Shown here piece after piece: positions 24,751-36,697 of a DNA stretch of 64,000 bases. The translations under genes were made by a program, and so were the position numbers. The notes below the pieces were generated by a model. That model was given only the letters and a program-made list of their open reading frames with translations. It was not told the DNA's origin and ran no database searches. The DNA is taken from positions 1,922,001 through 1,986,000 of the forward strand of contig JAOVFP010000016.1 of assembly GCA_025738555.1 (NCBI GenBank), written 5' to 3'. This DNA is from Cyathus striatus. Its lineage: Eukaryota > Basidiomycota > Agaricomycetes > Agaricales > Nidulariaceae. Within the stretch, counting starts at the first letter, position 1, and each line of letters opens with the position of its first letter.

Positions 24751-25641
24751 CAGATGGCCCGCGCATGTAGAGTACTTTCTCAATGTCTCCTGCAAAAGAA
24801 GAAAAGATCTGCCAATTATCCTCTACAAAGCTCGCATAAACAGAGCTGGATGTGAAGTTGTAACGTGTTTTGTAGTTAGAATCTAGATTGTATAAATATA
24901 CCTCACGCAGCATGCTGAGAGTTGTCAGAAAACCCGGTTAAGGGTGCTTCCAGGCATCCTCAAGAGAAGTCGAGAGTAGAAAAGATAAGCTTTGTCTTTG
25001 CGGGTAAGGAGTACAAACAACGCACATACTAGCTAAAATACTCTATCGGAATATTCCATATCACGTGACCACTGCGAGAGTGCAACCCAATTCTGACAAG
25101 AGTAGCCTCAGGCCACTGTTCGGAAGCCTAACATCCGAGTCGATAAGTTACCAAGTATGTACAGACAGTACAGTACATACTCAGTTCTCACGCACGTGTG
25201 GGCATCACATATATATATGATGGTGAATCCGTGATTGACTAGTGACCATCTGCGATGATACACATCTATCCTATCTGATTGCTTACAATATGTAAGGGCG
25301 CCGAGTTTTATATCACTGTACCAGCCTCATATTTAGTCCTTATGTACATAGCCCTCTGATGTGAAGAGATTGTTGGTTCCTTTACTTCGAATTTCCCAGC
25401 TTCGAGGGTCGAGATTGAGTATTGAGCGCTAGCCGAGACCTGCATTGCTTCTCTCGGGCTCCAAGGTCTAGTGATTAATTCACTCCGATTCGCTGATAGC
25501 TCGTGCACTCAGGCATCCATCGATCATACTCCTCCCTCTACATCGGAGAGGTAAACAGCCTCTTTCCTGTAATGTAGTCACTCATGAAACTTAAAACACG
25601 TACAGAGTTTTCTCTAGCACAAGGGTACTGTTACGGCTATA
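24751..25641. other. Intergenic, no supported gene
   Basis: About 890 bp between the CoA-transferase and the thioesterase, both on +. It contains a CACGTG core at about 25,063 and a TATATATAT run near 25,208 that could serve the downstream promoter. The minus frame at 25308-25508 is unsupported. Confidence 0.45.
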
Positions 25642-26624
25642 ATGTCTGTTATGAATACGACTTCATATAACGAGACTCTGGTCAAATTGAAGGATGTAGC
25701 AGGAGGGCCACCTTTGATTATTCTCCCAGGTGAGTACATGTAATTAACTGATTAAAGAAGCATACCATTTATTTTTTGGGGGGATAAGGGGCTACTGGGT
25801 CAATCTCGCCATTTATTGGACTGCGAGAACAGTTTTCATCTGCTCTCTGGGGCCTCCAAATAACTAAGGACACTCCACTGACTTCAGTCCCTGAACTGGC
25901 AAGTTTCTTTTATGAGAAAATCAAGGTTGCTTAGTATTTCCAATTATTTAGTCTATTCTGAATTATGGTGTAGCTGGAACGACCTCATGGACCATATCGG
26001 CTTGGTGCCTACAGCGGATCTACAGTGGTGTTGGTATATCTCACCAAGCTCCTTGAAGACGATGGAGACGAAGTTATCCAGCTTGCCTTCATAGACCATT
26101 TTCCATCAACGTACCTCTACAGTGTGGATCCATTCACGTTCGACGTTAACGATGTAACCTTAGTAGATGAATTGTCGAAGAAAGTCGTCGAGGACTTCGT
26201 ATGCATCCTAGGATTGAAGAACACGGGCGATACCTTTCGACGCAGAGCTGAAGAAATCCTCCTTGCCCTTAAAGGAGACCGTTCAGTGCCCGATGTCATA
26301 CAATTCACCGCTCGCGTGTCCCAAGCGACTGTTGCTATTGCTATGAGATATATCCTCGGAGACAGCTTTCGAGACGCAAGCGGAATCTGGTCGCAATCAA
26401 TGTTCTTTGACTGGTTGATGTCCATCAAAGCTCGACCGGTTGTTTATGTCGCTACTGAAGGTGTTCGGTCGCTATTAAATTCCAGAGAATATAGCTCTGA
26501 CTTAGGTAGTAAAGCCGTATACTCTGAGGTTCGGGTGGTTGTTGTCAACGCTGATCATTATAACCTGTTTAACAATGAGGAATTGGTCCGCGATCTCGAC
26601 AGCGGATATATACGTACAGTTTAG
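25642..26624 (+). CDS. Stand-alone thioesterase-domain alpha/beta hydrolase (PKS/NRPS TE-like)
   Basis: About 290 residues in three exons, starting at ATG 25642. The first exon ends in PPLIILPG, the oxyanion-region strand. The second encodes GATGSISPFIGLREQF, LWGLQ and FYEKIK. The third begins LERPHGPYRLGAYSGST, in which the Ser of AYSGS sits at the nucleophile elbow. A late histidine in NADHYNLFNNEELVRDL supplies the expected catalytic His. This matches the alpha/beta-hydrolase thioesterase domain found at the end of PKS/NRPS enzymes, but here it is free-standing with no synthase in the window. It could hydrolyse or transfer a thioester or acyl group made elsewhere. Introns are about 25731-25791 and 25926-25971. 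Both ends look intact. Confidence 0.8.
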
Positions 26625-27918
26625 CTATACCATGAGCAACATGAATAATATGCAACTTGTTTTCAGCGACCAGTATAGTCGCAGTCACGATGCCTTGTAA
26701 CGAGTGTGTGTTCCCCTAACGAGTATATGTTGAGACCAGCCTTAGTAGCAAGAGACAGAACCGTAGTCGTTGGTCAATTCACTTTTACTAACGATCATTC
26801 CATAGATGTTGAATAGAGCAGAGTATACGCGGAATGGCCTGCTCATGAACCCCAGAAACAATCCCTTGCCAACGATGATATTCGGTTTGTGTCACCCAAG
26901 ACCTTCCTTGTTTGGTGTACAACAGAGTCTCTGCAGGGGTAGCAGAATAGCAGAGCCTTCAAGATACCGCGGGCGTTTCTGAAAATGACATGTACACAGT
27001 ACAATAAAATACATACATGTCGCATAGCCTTCGAATCATAGCCCAGTCCCTCAGTAGCCTGAGTCATCTGGTTGATATGGAATACGGGATAGAGCGCTTG
27101 CTACTACCCACTACTACAGAACATACCAGCGACGTGAACCACGAGGGTTGAGTAGAGAGTTCCATAGAATCTTAAGAAGTCGAAGAGGGGAAGGTCACAT
27201 CGCAGAACAATATCCACTGGGCACCTGAGACCATCCGACACCCTCCCAGTGCTTACAGCATGTAGTCGAAGCATCAGGATGAATAACATGAGGTTCGGAA
27301 GTAGACAGAGCGCCTGCGGAGAAGAAGCGAGAGTCGGAGTGCTGCGGGACCTAAGTATGTAGATCCAGAACAATCTCACGCGACAACCAGTGTGACGTAA
27401 CGAGTGACGGCAGCACAGTTTCTGCAGTTCGCGTCGATGAGAACTTGAAAAACTATAACCTTGAGTTGTTGGCTAAATACTAATAGGGCACACTAGAATA
27501 ACTTGATTCCTATATAGCGTTACATAGATCTCAGAGATCATGTATAATGGTAGTGTGAGCAGAAGAAGTATATTATACAGTAAGCTATATACTCCAGAGT
27601 CCTGAGTTATCCAGCTATATTGGTTCATGCACCGTGCGGACGAAACCTCACGTGCAGTTACGTTTAACTTTCCTCTTCAGCTAAGTATTTCCTGAATACT
27701 GATAGCGCTTACTCTGAACAAAATTATCTCTCTATAACGCAACAACAGGCACTTGAGGGGCTGAGCTACTTTGGTGCTCATAGGAGGCTTCAATCTCAGC
27801 TTCATATAGTTTGAGGCATGCTGCGCGCTTAGGCATGCCTTTACTACTGAGTTCCAGTGGTTTGCTTTCCGAAACTATTAATATCAACTATATCCAGAAA
27901 GTGAGAATAGAAATGATA
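26625..27918. other. Intergenic with possible DUF6533-like remnant on minus strand
   Basis: About 1.3 kb between two convergent genes. On the minus strand, from about 27,440 to 26,840, short pieces resemble a DUF6533 membrane protein: TRYVTLVV, a hydrophobic LMLFILMLRLHAV and FYGTLYSTLVVHVAG. They are in different frames and separated by stops. If real it is a long-dead gene. No intact coding region is supported. Confidence 0.25.
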
Positions 27919-30125
27919 TTATGTACAGCCTGTTCCACGAACCTCCCTTGGAATGCCACCTTCGTTGGGAAGCTTCGAATTGATTTCCTTAACTTTCCCC
28001 CTGGTAAACCGGTAACTGTTAGCCTCAAAACACAGTAGCAATATTACCATTCAGTAAGCTTACCAAACTAATTCGAGAATGTATGATTGTGGCTTTCCCA
28101 TAAACTTGTCATATGCGGGCGTAATCAGAATTCCAGGTTTTGAACGTCCCCGTCCAAATATTACAGCTGATGTTATGAATGGACTATCACAAAGGGCTTC
28201 CTCTAATAAAAACTTCAGTTCCGGAAGGAAATATGGTATAAGTAAAAACTAACCGAATGGAATAGTATTTATCTGTGCAGACCTACAAGTCAATGACAAT
28301 TGAACTACAGTATGAAATGAATTACCGTTTCTCCGGTGGACAGCATAATTTGGTCGTCCTTTCGTCCAACAATTTTGTAGAAACCATCTTTAGTAGGGTG
28401 CTTCGATATTACATCGCCACCAGCATATGCTCGCTTGCCATCCAGATCCATGTTTGTAATGGTCAAGTCCTGGGTAAGACCTCCCTGTTTTAAATATGAG
28501 GAGATATATTTGCGTGTTATGAAGTTGCATCCTTACCAAGAAAACCAGCGTATCGGTTCCGTCATCGTTGCTGATAAGCTTGAATGTAGAATGAGGGCTA
28601 ATTTGAAGATATTCCCAGTCTTCACCAAATGCCTCTATCGACGTGCCGTAAGAACTGGTTAATCTGTAGCTTTTTCGTCTTACCAGAGAAAATAACACTA
28701 ATTCCCCCAATTTCAGTCCTGAGATACAGTTAGAGCGAAACGGGACGTGTATTTTTCCAGATACTTACATTCCGTAAACAGTATGAAGTTTAACACCTTG
28801 TTTTACAAGGTTATCTCCAGTTTCTTTGTTGAGAGCCCGACCTCCATAGAACTATTATAATGTTAGAAATGCCTGGTAGAGTACAATGTAGGGTTCACTC
28901 GCCAGTCCGCCCAGATTGCGGAAGAAAGAGATCTTTTCCGTATCCCGAGACCATTCCTGACACAGTGAAAAACAATATTTTTGATAAAATGTTAAACCTA
29001 CTCACTCGAATGTAGACGGGCGGTGCCAATATATAGTCCGGTTTTGTTAAAAGATAATGGTGGAATACAACTTGAGGAGTGGGGCGAACAGCTGGGGATT
29101 TAGGAGGAAATGTTGCCAGAACTAGGCCGCTTGACCACTGTCTAATGTCAGCCATCACATCGAAATAGAATTAAAATATCTCACAATCCAATTCAGAAAT
29201 GACATGCCAAAAATATGAAAAAGCTCGATTACTTGACAACCAAATACTTTTCCTCTAAGATCGTGCTTTCCATACCCTGGAGATAGTGTTAAAGATAAAC
29301 TCGAAATATTTTGCATGAATCGCCCACAAGGTAGGATAGCATTTTGGAGCATGATACGTGGGGTCATAGCCACAGGTTTAGGAAAAGCGGTAGATCCTAT
29401 TATCAATGTCCGCGTTAGAACCGATCAGTTGCATGTCAGGAAGCCTCTAGTTACCAGAAGAATGCATAACCAACACTGTGCTAGAGTAATCTGGTTTATT
29501 TGTAGGTAGAGGGGTCCAGGTTGGGTCTGATGGAAGATAGAGTTCCTCGTATGTTGGCATTCGATACAGCTTCGGAGTTTTAGAATCCCAATTAGTCAAC
29601 ATTTCAAGGGCGGATTTGATTATGCTGTGTAGTGCATCCTCATCGCCGACAAGAACGTGTGAAACGCCTGCGTCTTTTATAAGATGTGCTATAACAATAG
29701 GCGAGAACCTTGGGCTGATAGGATGAAGAGGTATACCAGCTCGTAGCAAACCGAAGACGGTAGTAGCATAAGTTATCGTATCTATCGTATGGTTAACGAA
29801 GTCGTAGGAAATTGGAGTCAGTAATGGTTCTTGTACCTGCGGCTGAAAAAATAGCAATGATCTCCTTCCTGCCTGAGTTTACTGTAGTTCTTCCAATAGC
29901 ACCTGATACATACTGTCCTGCTCTATGTATAGCAGGAACAACATCTGAGAATGTCAAACCAGATAGCGAGTCCGAATGAACGAAAACTAATCCCTTTGGA
30001 TTGTGTTCATAATTCCAATCATAAAGTTCTGAAACGGTCAAGCTTCCATCTAAAGGAGGTAGAGTGAAAGATTTGTCACTACGCTTTGCCCAGCTATCGG
30101 ATGGTGTAGTGAACAGGAATGACAT
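27919..30125 (-). pseudogene. Adenylation (AMP-binding) enzyme, NRPS-like/acyl-CoA-synthetase type, decaying 3' end
   Basis: ANL-superfamily enzyme that activates a carboxylic acid as acyl-AMP. Start at the ATG complementary to 30123-30125. Exons joined in phase give FTLPPLDGSLTVSELYDW, ATTVFGLLRAGIPLHPISPR, the P-loop-like motif VMHSSGSTAFPKP, PWYGKHDLRGKVFGC, ELFHIFGMSFLNW, PPKSPAVRPTP, the A5 motif YGMTEIGG, GEDWEYL, DGKRAYAGGD, GRKDDQIMLSTGE and VIFGRGRSKPGIL. Two problems appear. Near 28,900 the exon after EWSRDTEKISFFRNLGG reaches a position where no in-phase GT donor of normal size exists before the next exon. The reading also ends soon after NEGGIPRE with no C-terminal lysine motif and no carrier or reductase domain. 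It is therefore either a pseudogene or a severely shortened form. Confidence 0.7.
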
Positions 30126-31083
30126 GTTATACAAGAAACGAATGGGAATGAGAGATGAAATATATCAACCAAACCTGAAGAGTATTTATAATGCTACTCC
30201 CGTTACACGTTTATTGCAACATATGCCCATCTATAACAGATGCTGATAGAATACACGTGAGCCTACAGGATAGCGGTCATTCTACCTCACTACACGAGAA
30301 GTATACTTTGTAAATCAATCAATCATAGGTTTTTTTTGTACAATATGCCCTGAATTATCCTACCTGAGCAAGTACTAAGGGAAATAGCAATCGTCCGTAG
30401 TCGAAATCTCTCGCATCTGCCAATGTAAAAGAGTTACTGTACATATTCGTCAGTGCTTCTTCAGATAAGACTATCAGAGTGAGTTTAGTCTTACTACCTT
30501 ACGGTTAATTCCGGATCTTGGTTTGGGGCCCAAATGGTAAGCGCTCCTCATTTTAATCTGGTATCAGGATGTCACCGTGTTCGACGGGCTACAGTAACAT
30601 ATTCGTCGCGGTTATCAGCGTGTGAATTTATCTATAATTATCCTATTTCGCAAATTACCGATGATACGAATGTAACTACTTACTATTTTCCCACAAATTC
30701 GTGTGTGAATGTGGACCTACTAGTACTATGTGACGTCGCAAGCTCATGGTACCGATGGTGGTAGAGAGGAGACAGATCGGACTAACGCACCTGAGACATT
30801 TCATATGTGTATTCCCCTATCAGTTTGAGCCTAAAATAACTGATAGTTCCGCGTGCCTCTCCTTGAGATGGGTTGTTCTGCTTGACGCTCTCGTAGCCTT
30901 TTCACCGATAGTTCATTAGTTCCTACAGTTATAGAGACCATCTGATATGGTTTTAGGAGAATGATCATCAATACTTATATCGCGTGTACGACACCTATTC
31001 CAGGTTACATGAAGACTGCTCCTGGTGGTATTTGTATCTGAGGCTGTTTCTCGGTGAACCCAACCTCGCTGTAACCCATCAAG
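30126..31083. other. Intergenic, no supported gene
   Basis: About 960 bp between the AMP-binding gene (reading left) and the seven-helix gene (reading right). It contains a T8 run near 30,330. The open frame at 30534-30764 is unsupported. Confidence 0.45.
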
Positions 31084-32476
31084 ATGGCTAAATCATCAGG
31101 CTCAATTGGACTCGATGAAGTCTCCCTTATATCGATCTTTGTAGAAGCGATACTCTATGGCAAGTACAAACTTTGAGTGGTGATTTTTATCATTTCTGAT
31201 AGCTTGATAGGACTCTTCGTCTTTTTATTCATTGCTTCCACAACAATCTTACTGAGAAAATCAAATTATTCTTTCAGTAAAATTAATAAGCCGCTCTTGT
31301 TCGCATCAGTTGCCATGATCATTGCGGGAACTACTGTATGTGATTTATTGTACTGCCGTTAAAGCCTTTATACTAATATACAATTTTAAGCATATCGCTA
31401 TCATGTTAAGAAGGATATTAGACGCCTTTATCTATGGTGAAGGCGGAGAGCTGGGTCCTAGTGGGTATCTCAACAAGATAAATGCACCACTGTATCTGGC
31501 GAGGAGCACCATTTATGCTATTCAAACATGGTTTGGTGATGCATTCATCGTGCGTACTAGAATGGCCATTACTGTGTAGACTTACAGACTAAACTTTATC
31601 TCAGATTTACCGTCTTTACTTGGTATGGAATAGCGACAAGAGAGTTGCTCTTCCAATGGCCGTTTTCCTTCTAAGCAACATTGGTAAGTACTATGCCGGC
31701 TTAAATTTTGCTATGCAATTTTCTAACAATACGCACAGCCGTTGGCGCTGGAACCCTTAGGGCGTTTGCTAGAGCTGATCCTACTCAGCTAGTCTTTGTA
31801 ACTCAACTGCAACAATGGATTGTCTCTTTTATTGCCATCACCTTTTTCACGAACTTCACCTGTACAAGTGAGTGAAATATATACACGTATATCTACTAAA
31901 TTCCCTGATCAATATGGCTACAGTATTGATTGCATTGCGAATTTGGTGGGGACAGCGACAAACAAAAAGTATTCATGTTAGTGGTCGCAGCATTGGCCCT
32001 GCAGCTGTCGTCATAGTCGAGTCCGGGGCCATATACTCTGCTACTTTGATAATACTTCTGGCTACGTATCTCAGCGGAAATAATGCACAGTTTATTGCGC
32101 TCGATGCCGTACGTTGTTGAATATCTGTTAAGCTCTTCATAGCTGAATCTGACTTTTGAAACATATTTAGGTGACGCAAATTATTGTAAGTCCTCTTGCA
32201 ATCAAGTATAATAGTGGATAACTCATTTCTACGTAGGGTATTGTGTTTTCTCTAGTCATTGTCCGCGTTGCGTTGGGTATATCGAGCGATGTAACCGAAA
32301 CGACAAGATCGCGTGTTACAGTATTCCCTTCATCCACTGGTGCAAGAAGCAGGGAGTCCAATACTGAAGGGTCTTACTATAGCATGAGCCAGCTAAGAGT
32401 CAACGTCGAGGTTTCCAAGGCTACTGATAATGTACACGAGGACGATCATTCGAAGGTGAATCGCTACGAAGTGTAG
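31084..32476 (+). CDS. Seven-helix membrane protein of an uncharacterised basidiomycete family
   Basis: Start at ATG 31084 (MAKSSGSIGLDEVSLISIF). Eight exons join in phase to about 330 residues with roughly seven hydrophobic segments. Recognisable family blocks are SKINKPLLFASVAMI, LRRILDAFIYG, IYRLYLVWN, GAGTLRAFARADP, LQQWIVSF, LIALRIWWGQRQT, VESGAIYSATLI, VRVALGISSDVTET and a hydrophilic Ser-rich cytosolic tail. The family is abundant in Agaricomycetes and has no established function; GPCR-like topology is only suggested by helix count. The first intron (31160-31210) has a GC-AG boundary with donor GCAAGT. No lesion was found. Confidence 0.75.
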
Positions 32477-34484
32477 GAAAGTAGTAGATAGCTAGGACAC
32501 TTTGATGTGAATCTATTTATTAATGGTCCTTAATCCATTGAAATATATGAATGAACAAATGATCCATGTGCTTTAGGGGCAATGTTGTTGTTGTTGAGTG
32601 AGATGATTCAACTGCATAGTGTGAGGTCAGAACACATACAACATCACATATCGAAGCGAAGCATACCAATCGTCTAAGTTCCTACAACGGCCTAAACCGA
32701 CATTGTACCCGAAGACTAATTCATCCCAAAGCACTTCCAACGGAGCAACTATCACCCCTCTCTTTTCTCGAGAACGCACGGCAGCATCGCAAGTTTCACT
32801 GCCCCCTCCATAAACTCCAACATTCCCCTGCTTCCCCACTGCCAATCCCGCCGTTGCATGGGCCCGCGTTGTTCTTTACGTCCGCGAAGACGGGGGAACA
32901 TGTCGCTGATCCGCAACAAGTCTCCTCCCCATCCCACCCGTTCCCCTATCCCAGCACAATACCAATCCAAACCCGCCGCAAATTCATCGAGCAGCACCAT
33001 TTGCTCCCCTCTTGAAAAACGCGAAATCGTCTTCCGAGACGTCAGCTTGCCCAATCCACATTTCCCCGTCCCCGCCACGAGTCCCGAGGACGAAGTGCAC
33101 CTCCACAGATCCAATATGGCGTTCATTGGGAGTCTGCTTCAGCAGTGCGTGGAGCGCGTTCGGTAGGAAGAGGTGTTTGAGCGGGCGAGGGGGAAGAGAC
33201 GTGGAATGTGGTTGGGCGTCGGTGGGGAGGGGGAGAATGGGGGGCCATTGCTGTGTGACGTAGGTGTCTCTGCCTCCATGTGATGGGATGCGTAAAGCTT
33301 CGCCCTTTCTCTCTCGGTTTCTTCCCTGCTATTTAATCACTAATCATTTTCCGACGTGTTTCTTTTTTCTGTGTTGTACGTTAGCTTGTGCGAGGAGAGA
33401 AGGAGGGGGGATGTACATGAGTGACATGATGCTCCACGCTGCGTTCTCTTGGTTGAGGAAGACTAGGGCGGTAGCGTACTACACATATGTGGAAGGCAAC
33501 AACGAGGCCATCTTGGCAGCCCTTGAGACCGTGGCGAACTTCGATGATGTCGCCAGACTGTTTTGAGAGACGTTAGATGTCTAATTGATGTGTTTGCGAT
33601 CTGACTGGGATGAGTACGGGTGGGAGCGGAAGGGGTACCAGTATTTTGAGGGGCAGACGATGAAGTCACAGCGATGTTAGAATGAGAGGATAACGAGGAA
33701 TTCAACTAGAGGCGCTTCGTCAGTGCTTCAGCAGTCACATGCACACGTCAGCTATAACTCACCTACCTTAGAAAGTATGTAGTGGGAATATTGTATGATC
33801 ATTGGATTCAAAAACTTCCCGGTTTCTGAACATATTGGTGTATCTCAGATGCGAAACTTCAAGTCGCCGTTGGATTCAAACCAACGCTCATATTTCAACG
33901 GATTCAGAATCCTTACGATTCTTTCATGATGTATATCATTACTCACATGGGAAAGAGAACTCAAAAAGCACCGCAAACTATGAAGATTAGATCAATCAAG
34001 CATATCATTGAATAAAAATAGTGTTCCCCCGATGTATCACACACATGGCACATCGCCACATTAGTACTTCATGACAAAATATGGTAGAATACAGTACGCT
34101 TCAACTAGACATAGTAGCATTAAAATTAATACTCGAGCATCTTTCGGAGTAATGTCTATCTCTCTACATGAGGAGCCATCTCATAGCCGTACTCCGTCCA
34201 GATTGGTACAAATCCCTAGGGGTTCTGGTACACCATACTGATAGCACTCTCGCTGCCAATTATTGATGATCGCCACTAGAACGAGTGATCTAATCCATTA
34301 CATTGGCACACAGCCCAATCAATATGTAGGTTTTCTAGAAGTCTCACACAAGTTTAGGTTGAAGCCCAATTGAAGACCCTTCCGATAGCGTGAAATTCGT
34401 ATCGTCAGCTGATGGCCTAACCCCAGGTTGAGATATATAACTTCATGAAATGATACTGCATGCTCCTTAGATATCAATAATATT
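32477..34484. other. Intergenic with GC-rich decayed coding block
   Basis: About 2 kb. The stretch 32,640-33,700 is visibly GC-richer than its surroundings and holds broken minus-strand reading frames, described separately. From 33,700 to 34,480 the sequence is AT-rich and no gene or repeat was recognised. Confidence 0.4.
32640..33300 (-). pseudogene. Remnant of an unidentified coding region
   Basis: On the minus strand one frame reads as ordinary protein from about 33,290 to 32,987 (for example RIPSHGGRDTYVTQQWPPIL, GSVEVHFVLGTRGGDGEMW, IGQADVSEDDFAFFKR), then meets TGA at 32984-32986. It continues readable after the stop (ICGGFGLVLCWDRGTG) to a second stop, and a third piece ends at 32627. 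Codon usage is GC-rich like the genes right of 47 kb and unlike the neighbouring island genes. I do not recognise the family, and a real intron could also explain part of the break. Confidence 0.3.
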
Positions 34485-36092
34485 ATGGACAACTCTACTA
34501 TCGATGAGAAGGCTCTTCTAGATTCAATGTGGGCTTCCTTCCCCAAAATTCCCACTTTCTCCGATCCTTATAAAGAAAGAGAATGGCGCAAATTTAGACT
34601 TGCTCAAGCATTTAGAATTTTTGGTATTTTTTGTTACCTATAATTTATAATGGTATTAACTGTAATTAGGTGCTCGTAGCTTTGATGTTGGACCTGCAGG
34701 CCATATAGCTGTCAGAGTATGGTGACATTTATATTCACTGTAGTGGAACTAATCTTTCATGCGGACTAGGACACGCTGGATTCGAACTCATTCTGGATCA
34801 ATCCACTTGTAAGTAAGGCTTTGAATTGCTGTCGAATATCTTACAGATCAATTCTAGGGAATTCCATTTAAACTCATACAACCGGAGGACCTCCTTTTAG
34901 TTAACTCAGTGGGACATATCCAGCCTGAGTCTGGCCCTAGGCGAAGTTTAAATGCAGCAGCATTTATGATTCATAAACACATTCATGATGCTCGTCCGGA
35001 TGTACTTTGTTCAGCACATACTCACTCTCTTCATGCCAAAGCATTCAGCGTCTTCGGGAAACCGCTGGACATGATCACTCAAGATGCATGTGCTTTTTAT
35101 AACGTGAGGTGTTACAAATATGACCCATTCATCGATACTCATGAGTCTTGAAGGACCTTGGTGTCTATGCTGAACACAAAGGAATTGCTTACCAGCTATC
35201 CGAAGGCGAGGCCATGGCTAAAGCTCTTGGATCAAAGAAAGTAAGTTTGGCACTTACATTTGATGGATCGATTTAATTCTAACTCCCCATACTAGGCCGC
35301 TCTTCTGCAGGTAATAAAATGTAACGTACGTCGCTTCGCGACGCACGTTAAAGGGCAAGCTTGACGAATCCTAGTTTTTAGTTATATTCTTTTTCTACAT
35401 ACATACTAAGTTAACTTGTTGTACAATATTTTAACTACTACTATTTCTGCTTGAGTTTTGTTTAAACAGAAGAGGGGAATAATCATATTATTGACAATGA
35501 ACAGGGATGTATTTACAATGGAAATGAGTGTACTTTATCTGTAAGATTTGACAACATTTTGCATTCGGTACACCATCGCAGTGCTGACTAACGCACTGTC
35601 AGCACAAAGCGGACAAACCCGAGTATTTACGGATAAATCCGAGCGTGGCTGGTAAATCTGACGAGCGTTTCGGACAAATCCGAGAATGACGGAGAAATCC
35701 GAGCGTGGCGGCAAAATCCAGACGTGCATGCACAGCCACTACGCATTTTCGCTCGCCAACGCAGACAAATAGGGGGAGCAAGCTCCCCCAATTAATATAT
35801 TTTCATAAAGATCAAACACTTGTTGATGCATATACAGAATCACGGAGCTCTCATCGCAACAAGCTCCATAGAATCTACTGTTTACTTTTTCATTCAGCTC
35901 GATCACTGTTGTCAAGTACAGCTTCTCACCGACGCAGCTTCGAGCGCAACAGGACATCTCAAGACGACAATAACAGATGACCAAGCGGCAATTACAAGAA
36001 GGGACATCGGAGATGAAAAATATTTCGGCTGGTATTCGGGAACTATGGAGTTCCGTCTCTTGGAAAGTCAGGAGGGGAAGACATTTGATTAA
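34485..36092 (+). CDS. Class II aldolase/adducin-domain protein with an oversized intron
   Basis: About 285 residues from seven exons, start ATG 34485. Exons encode WRKFRLAQAFRIFG, GARSFDVGPAGHIAVR, DTLDSNSFWINPLG, PFKLIQPEDLLLVNSVGHI, HDARPDVLCSAHTHSLHAKA, DLGVYAEHKGIAYQLSEGEA, KKAALLQ, then NHGALIATSSIESTVYFF to the stop at 36090-36092. The zinc ligands of the family are present: His-Thr-His in AHTHS and the later NHG histidine. Such fungal proteins are annotated as fuculose-aldolase or adducin-like; the reaction is not established. The intron between LLQ and NHG (35311-35837) is 527 nt, against about 50 for the others, and carries an inserted repeat. The protein itself is uninterrupted. 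Confidence 0.82.
35311..35837 (+). repeat. Hairpin- and repeat-rich insertion inside an aldolase intron
   Basis: This intron contains an imperfect 13-bp-arm palindrome (35322-35350, centre GCTTCGC), an 8-bp-arm inverted repeat GTGCTGAC/GTCAGCAC (35581-35605), five degenerate copies of CGGANAAATCCGAG at 35610, 35630, 35671, 35690 and 35709 spaced about 20 bp (one diverged unit between the second and third), and a perfect GGGGGAGC-AA-GCTCCCCC hairpin (35772-35789). The mixture suggests one or more non-autonomous elements inserted in an intron originally of normal size. No coding sequence, clear terminal inverted repeat or target duplication was identified. Confidence 0.6.
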
Positions 36093-36225
36093 CTTAGTGT
36101 CATTCACTAGAATAGCCCTATCGTCATACAGATATTCGACGTTAACGGAAATGTGGAAGTAATAGCTCCATCAGGTTAGATGATTCTGAAACGTTGTATT
36201 GGCATGAATTATCAATATCCACATC

Positions 36226-36466
36226 TGGCACCCGACTTTACTTTGACCTGCAAAATTCAGCTAAAGCCGGTTGCAATATGTTTGTATTTTGCTACGCGCA
36301 AAAACAAAAGCAAAATTATAAATTAAAATTACTATAAAAGGAAATTAACACCAGTTTTGCGGTGATCAATCCTCAAAATGGTTGCAGCTGTCAAAATCAG
36401 TACAAAATGCAAACATGTTGCATAAGTTTTGCCACGGTTTGCTACTCGCAAAAAAGTTGGGTGCCA
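36226..36466. mobile_element. MITE-like element with terminal inverted repeats
   Basis: A 241-bp AT-rich segment bounded by TGGCACCCGACTT (36226-36238) and its near-perfect inverted copy AAGTTGGGTGCCA (36454-36466), 12 of 13 matching and partly extendable outward. Subterminal parts also mirror each other (TTTGCTAC-x-CGCAAAA near both ends). There is no coding capacity. I could not see a clear target-site duplication. It lies between the aldolase and P450-5 genes. Confidence 0.65.
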
Positions 36467-36697
36467 GGAGTGATCATTACTCTAGATTTCGAAACGAATG
36501 GGGGAAAGAGCGGAGTCGGTGGCTGAGGTAGCACACAATCAGAAGCTGATTGATTAGATAGAATATGTCGTACCTCGCATGAGCTTCACATGTATATGAA
36601 CTGTGTGAATTCATGTGACAGGCATATTCGGACTTACTTAGTAGACGTCGTCGTATTTATATTTAGGAGGATAGAGCTCATTGTTTGGCTGGATAAC

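Noticed and set aside
32752..33126. Minus-strand frame with LLDEF-like sequence suggesting an ABC ATPase Walker B
   Set aside because: Only that short string fits; no Walker A or signature motif at the required distance, and another frame of the same strand looks more coding.
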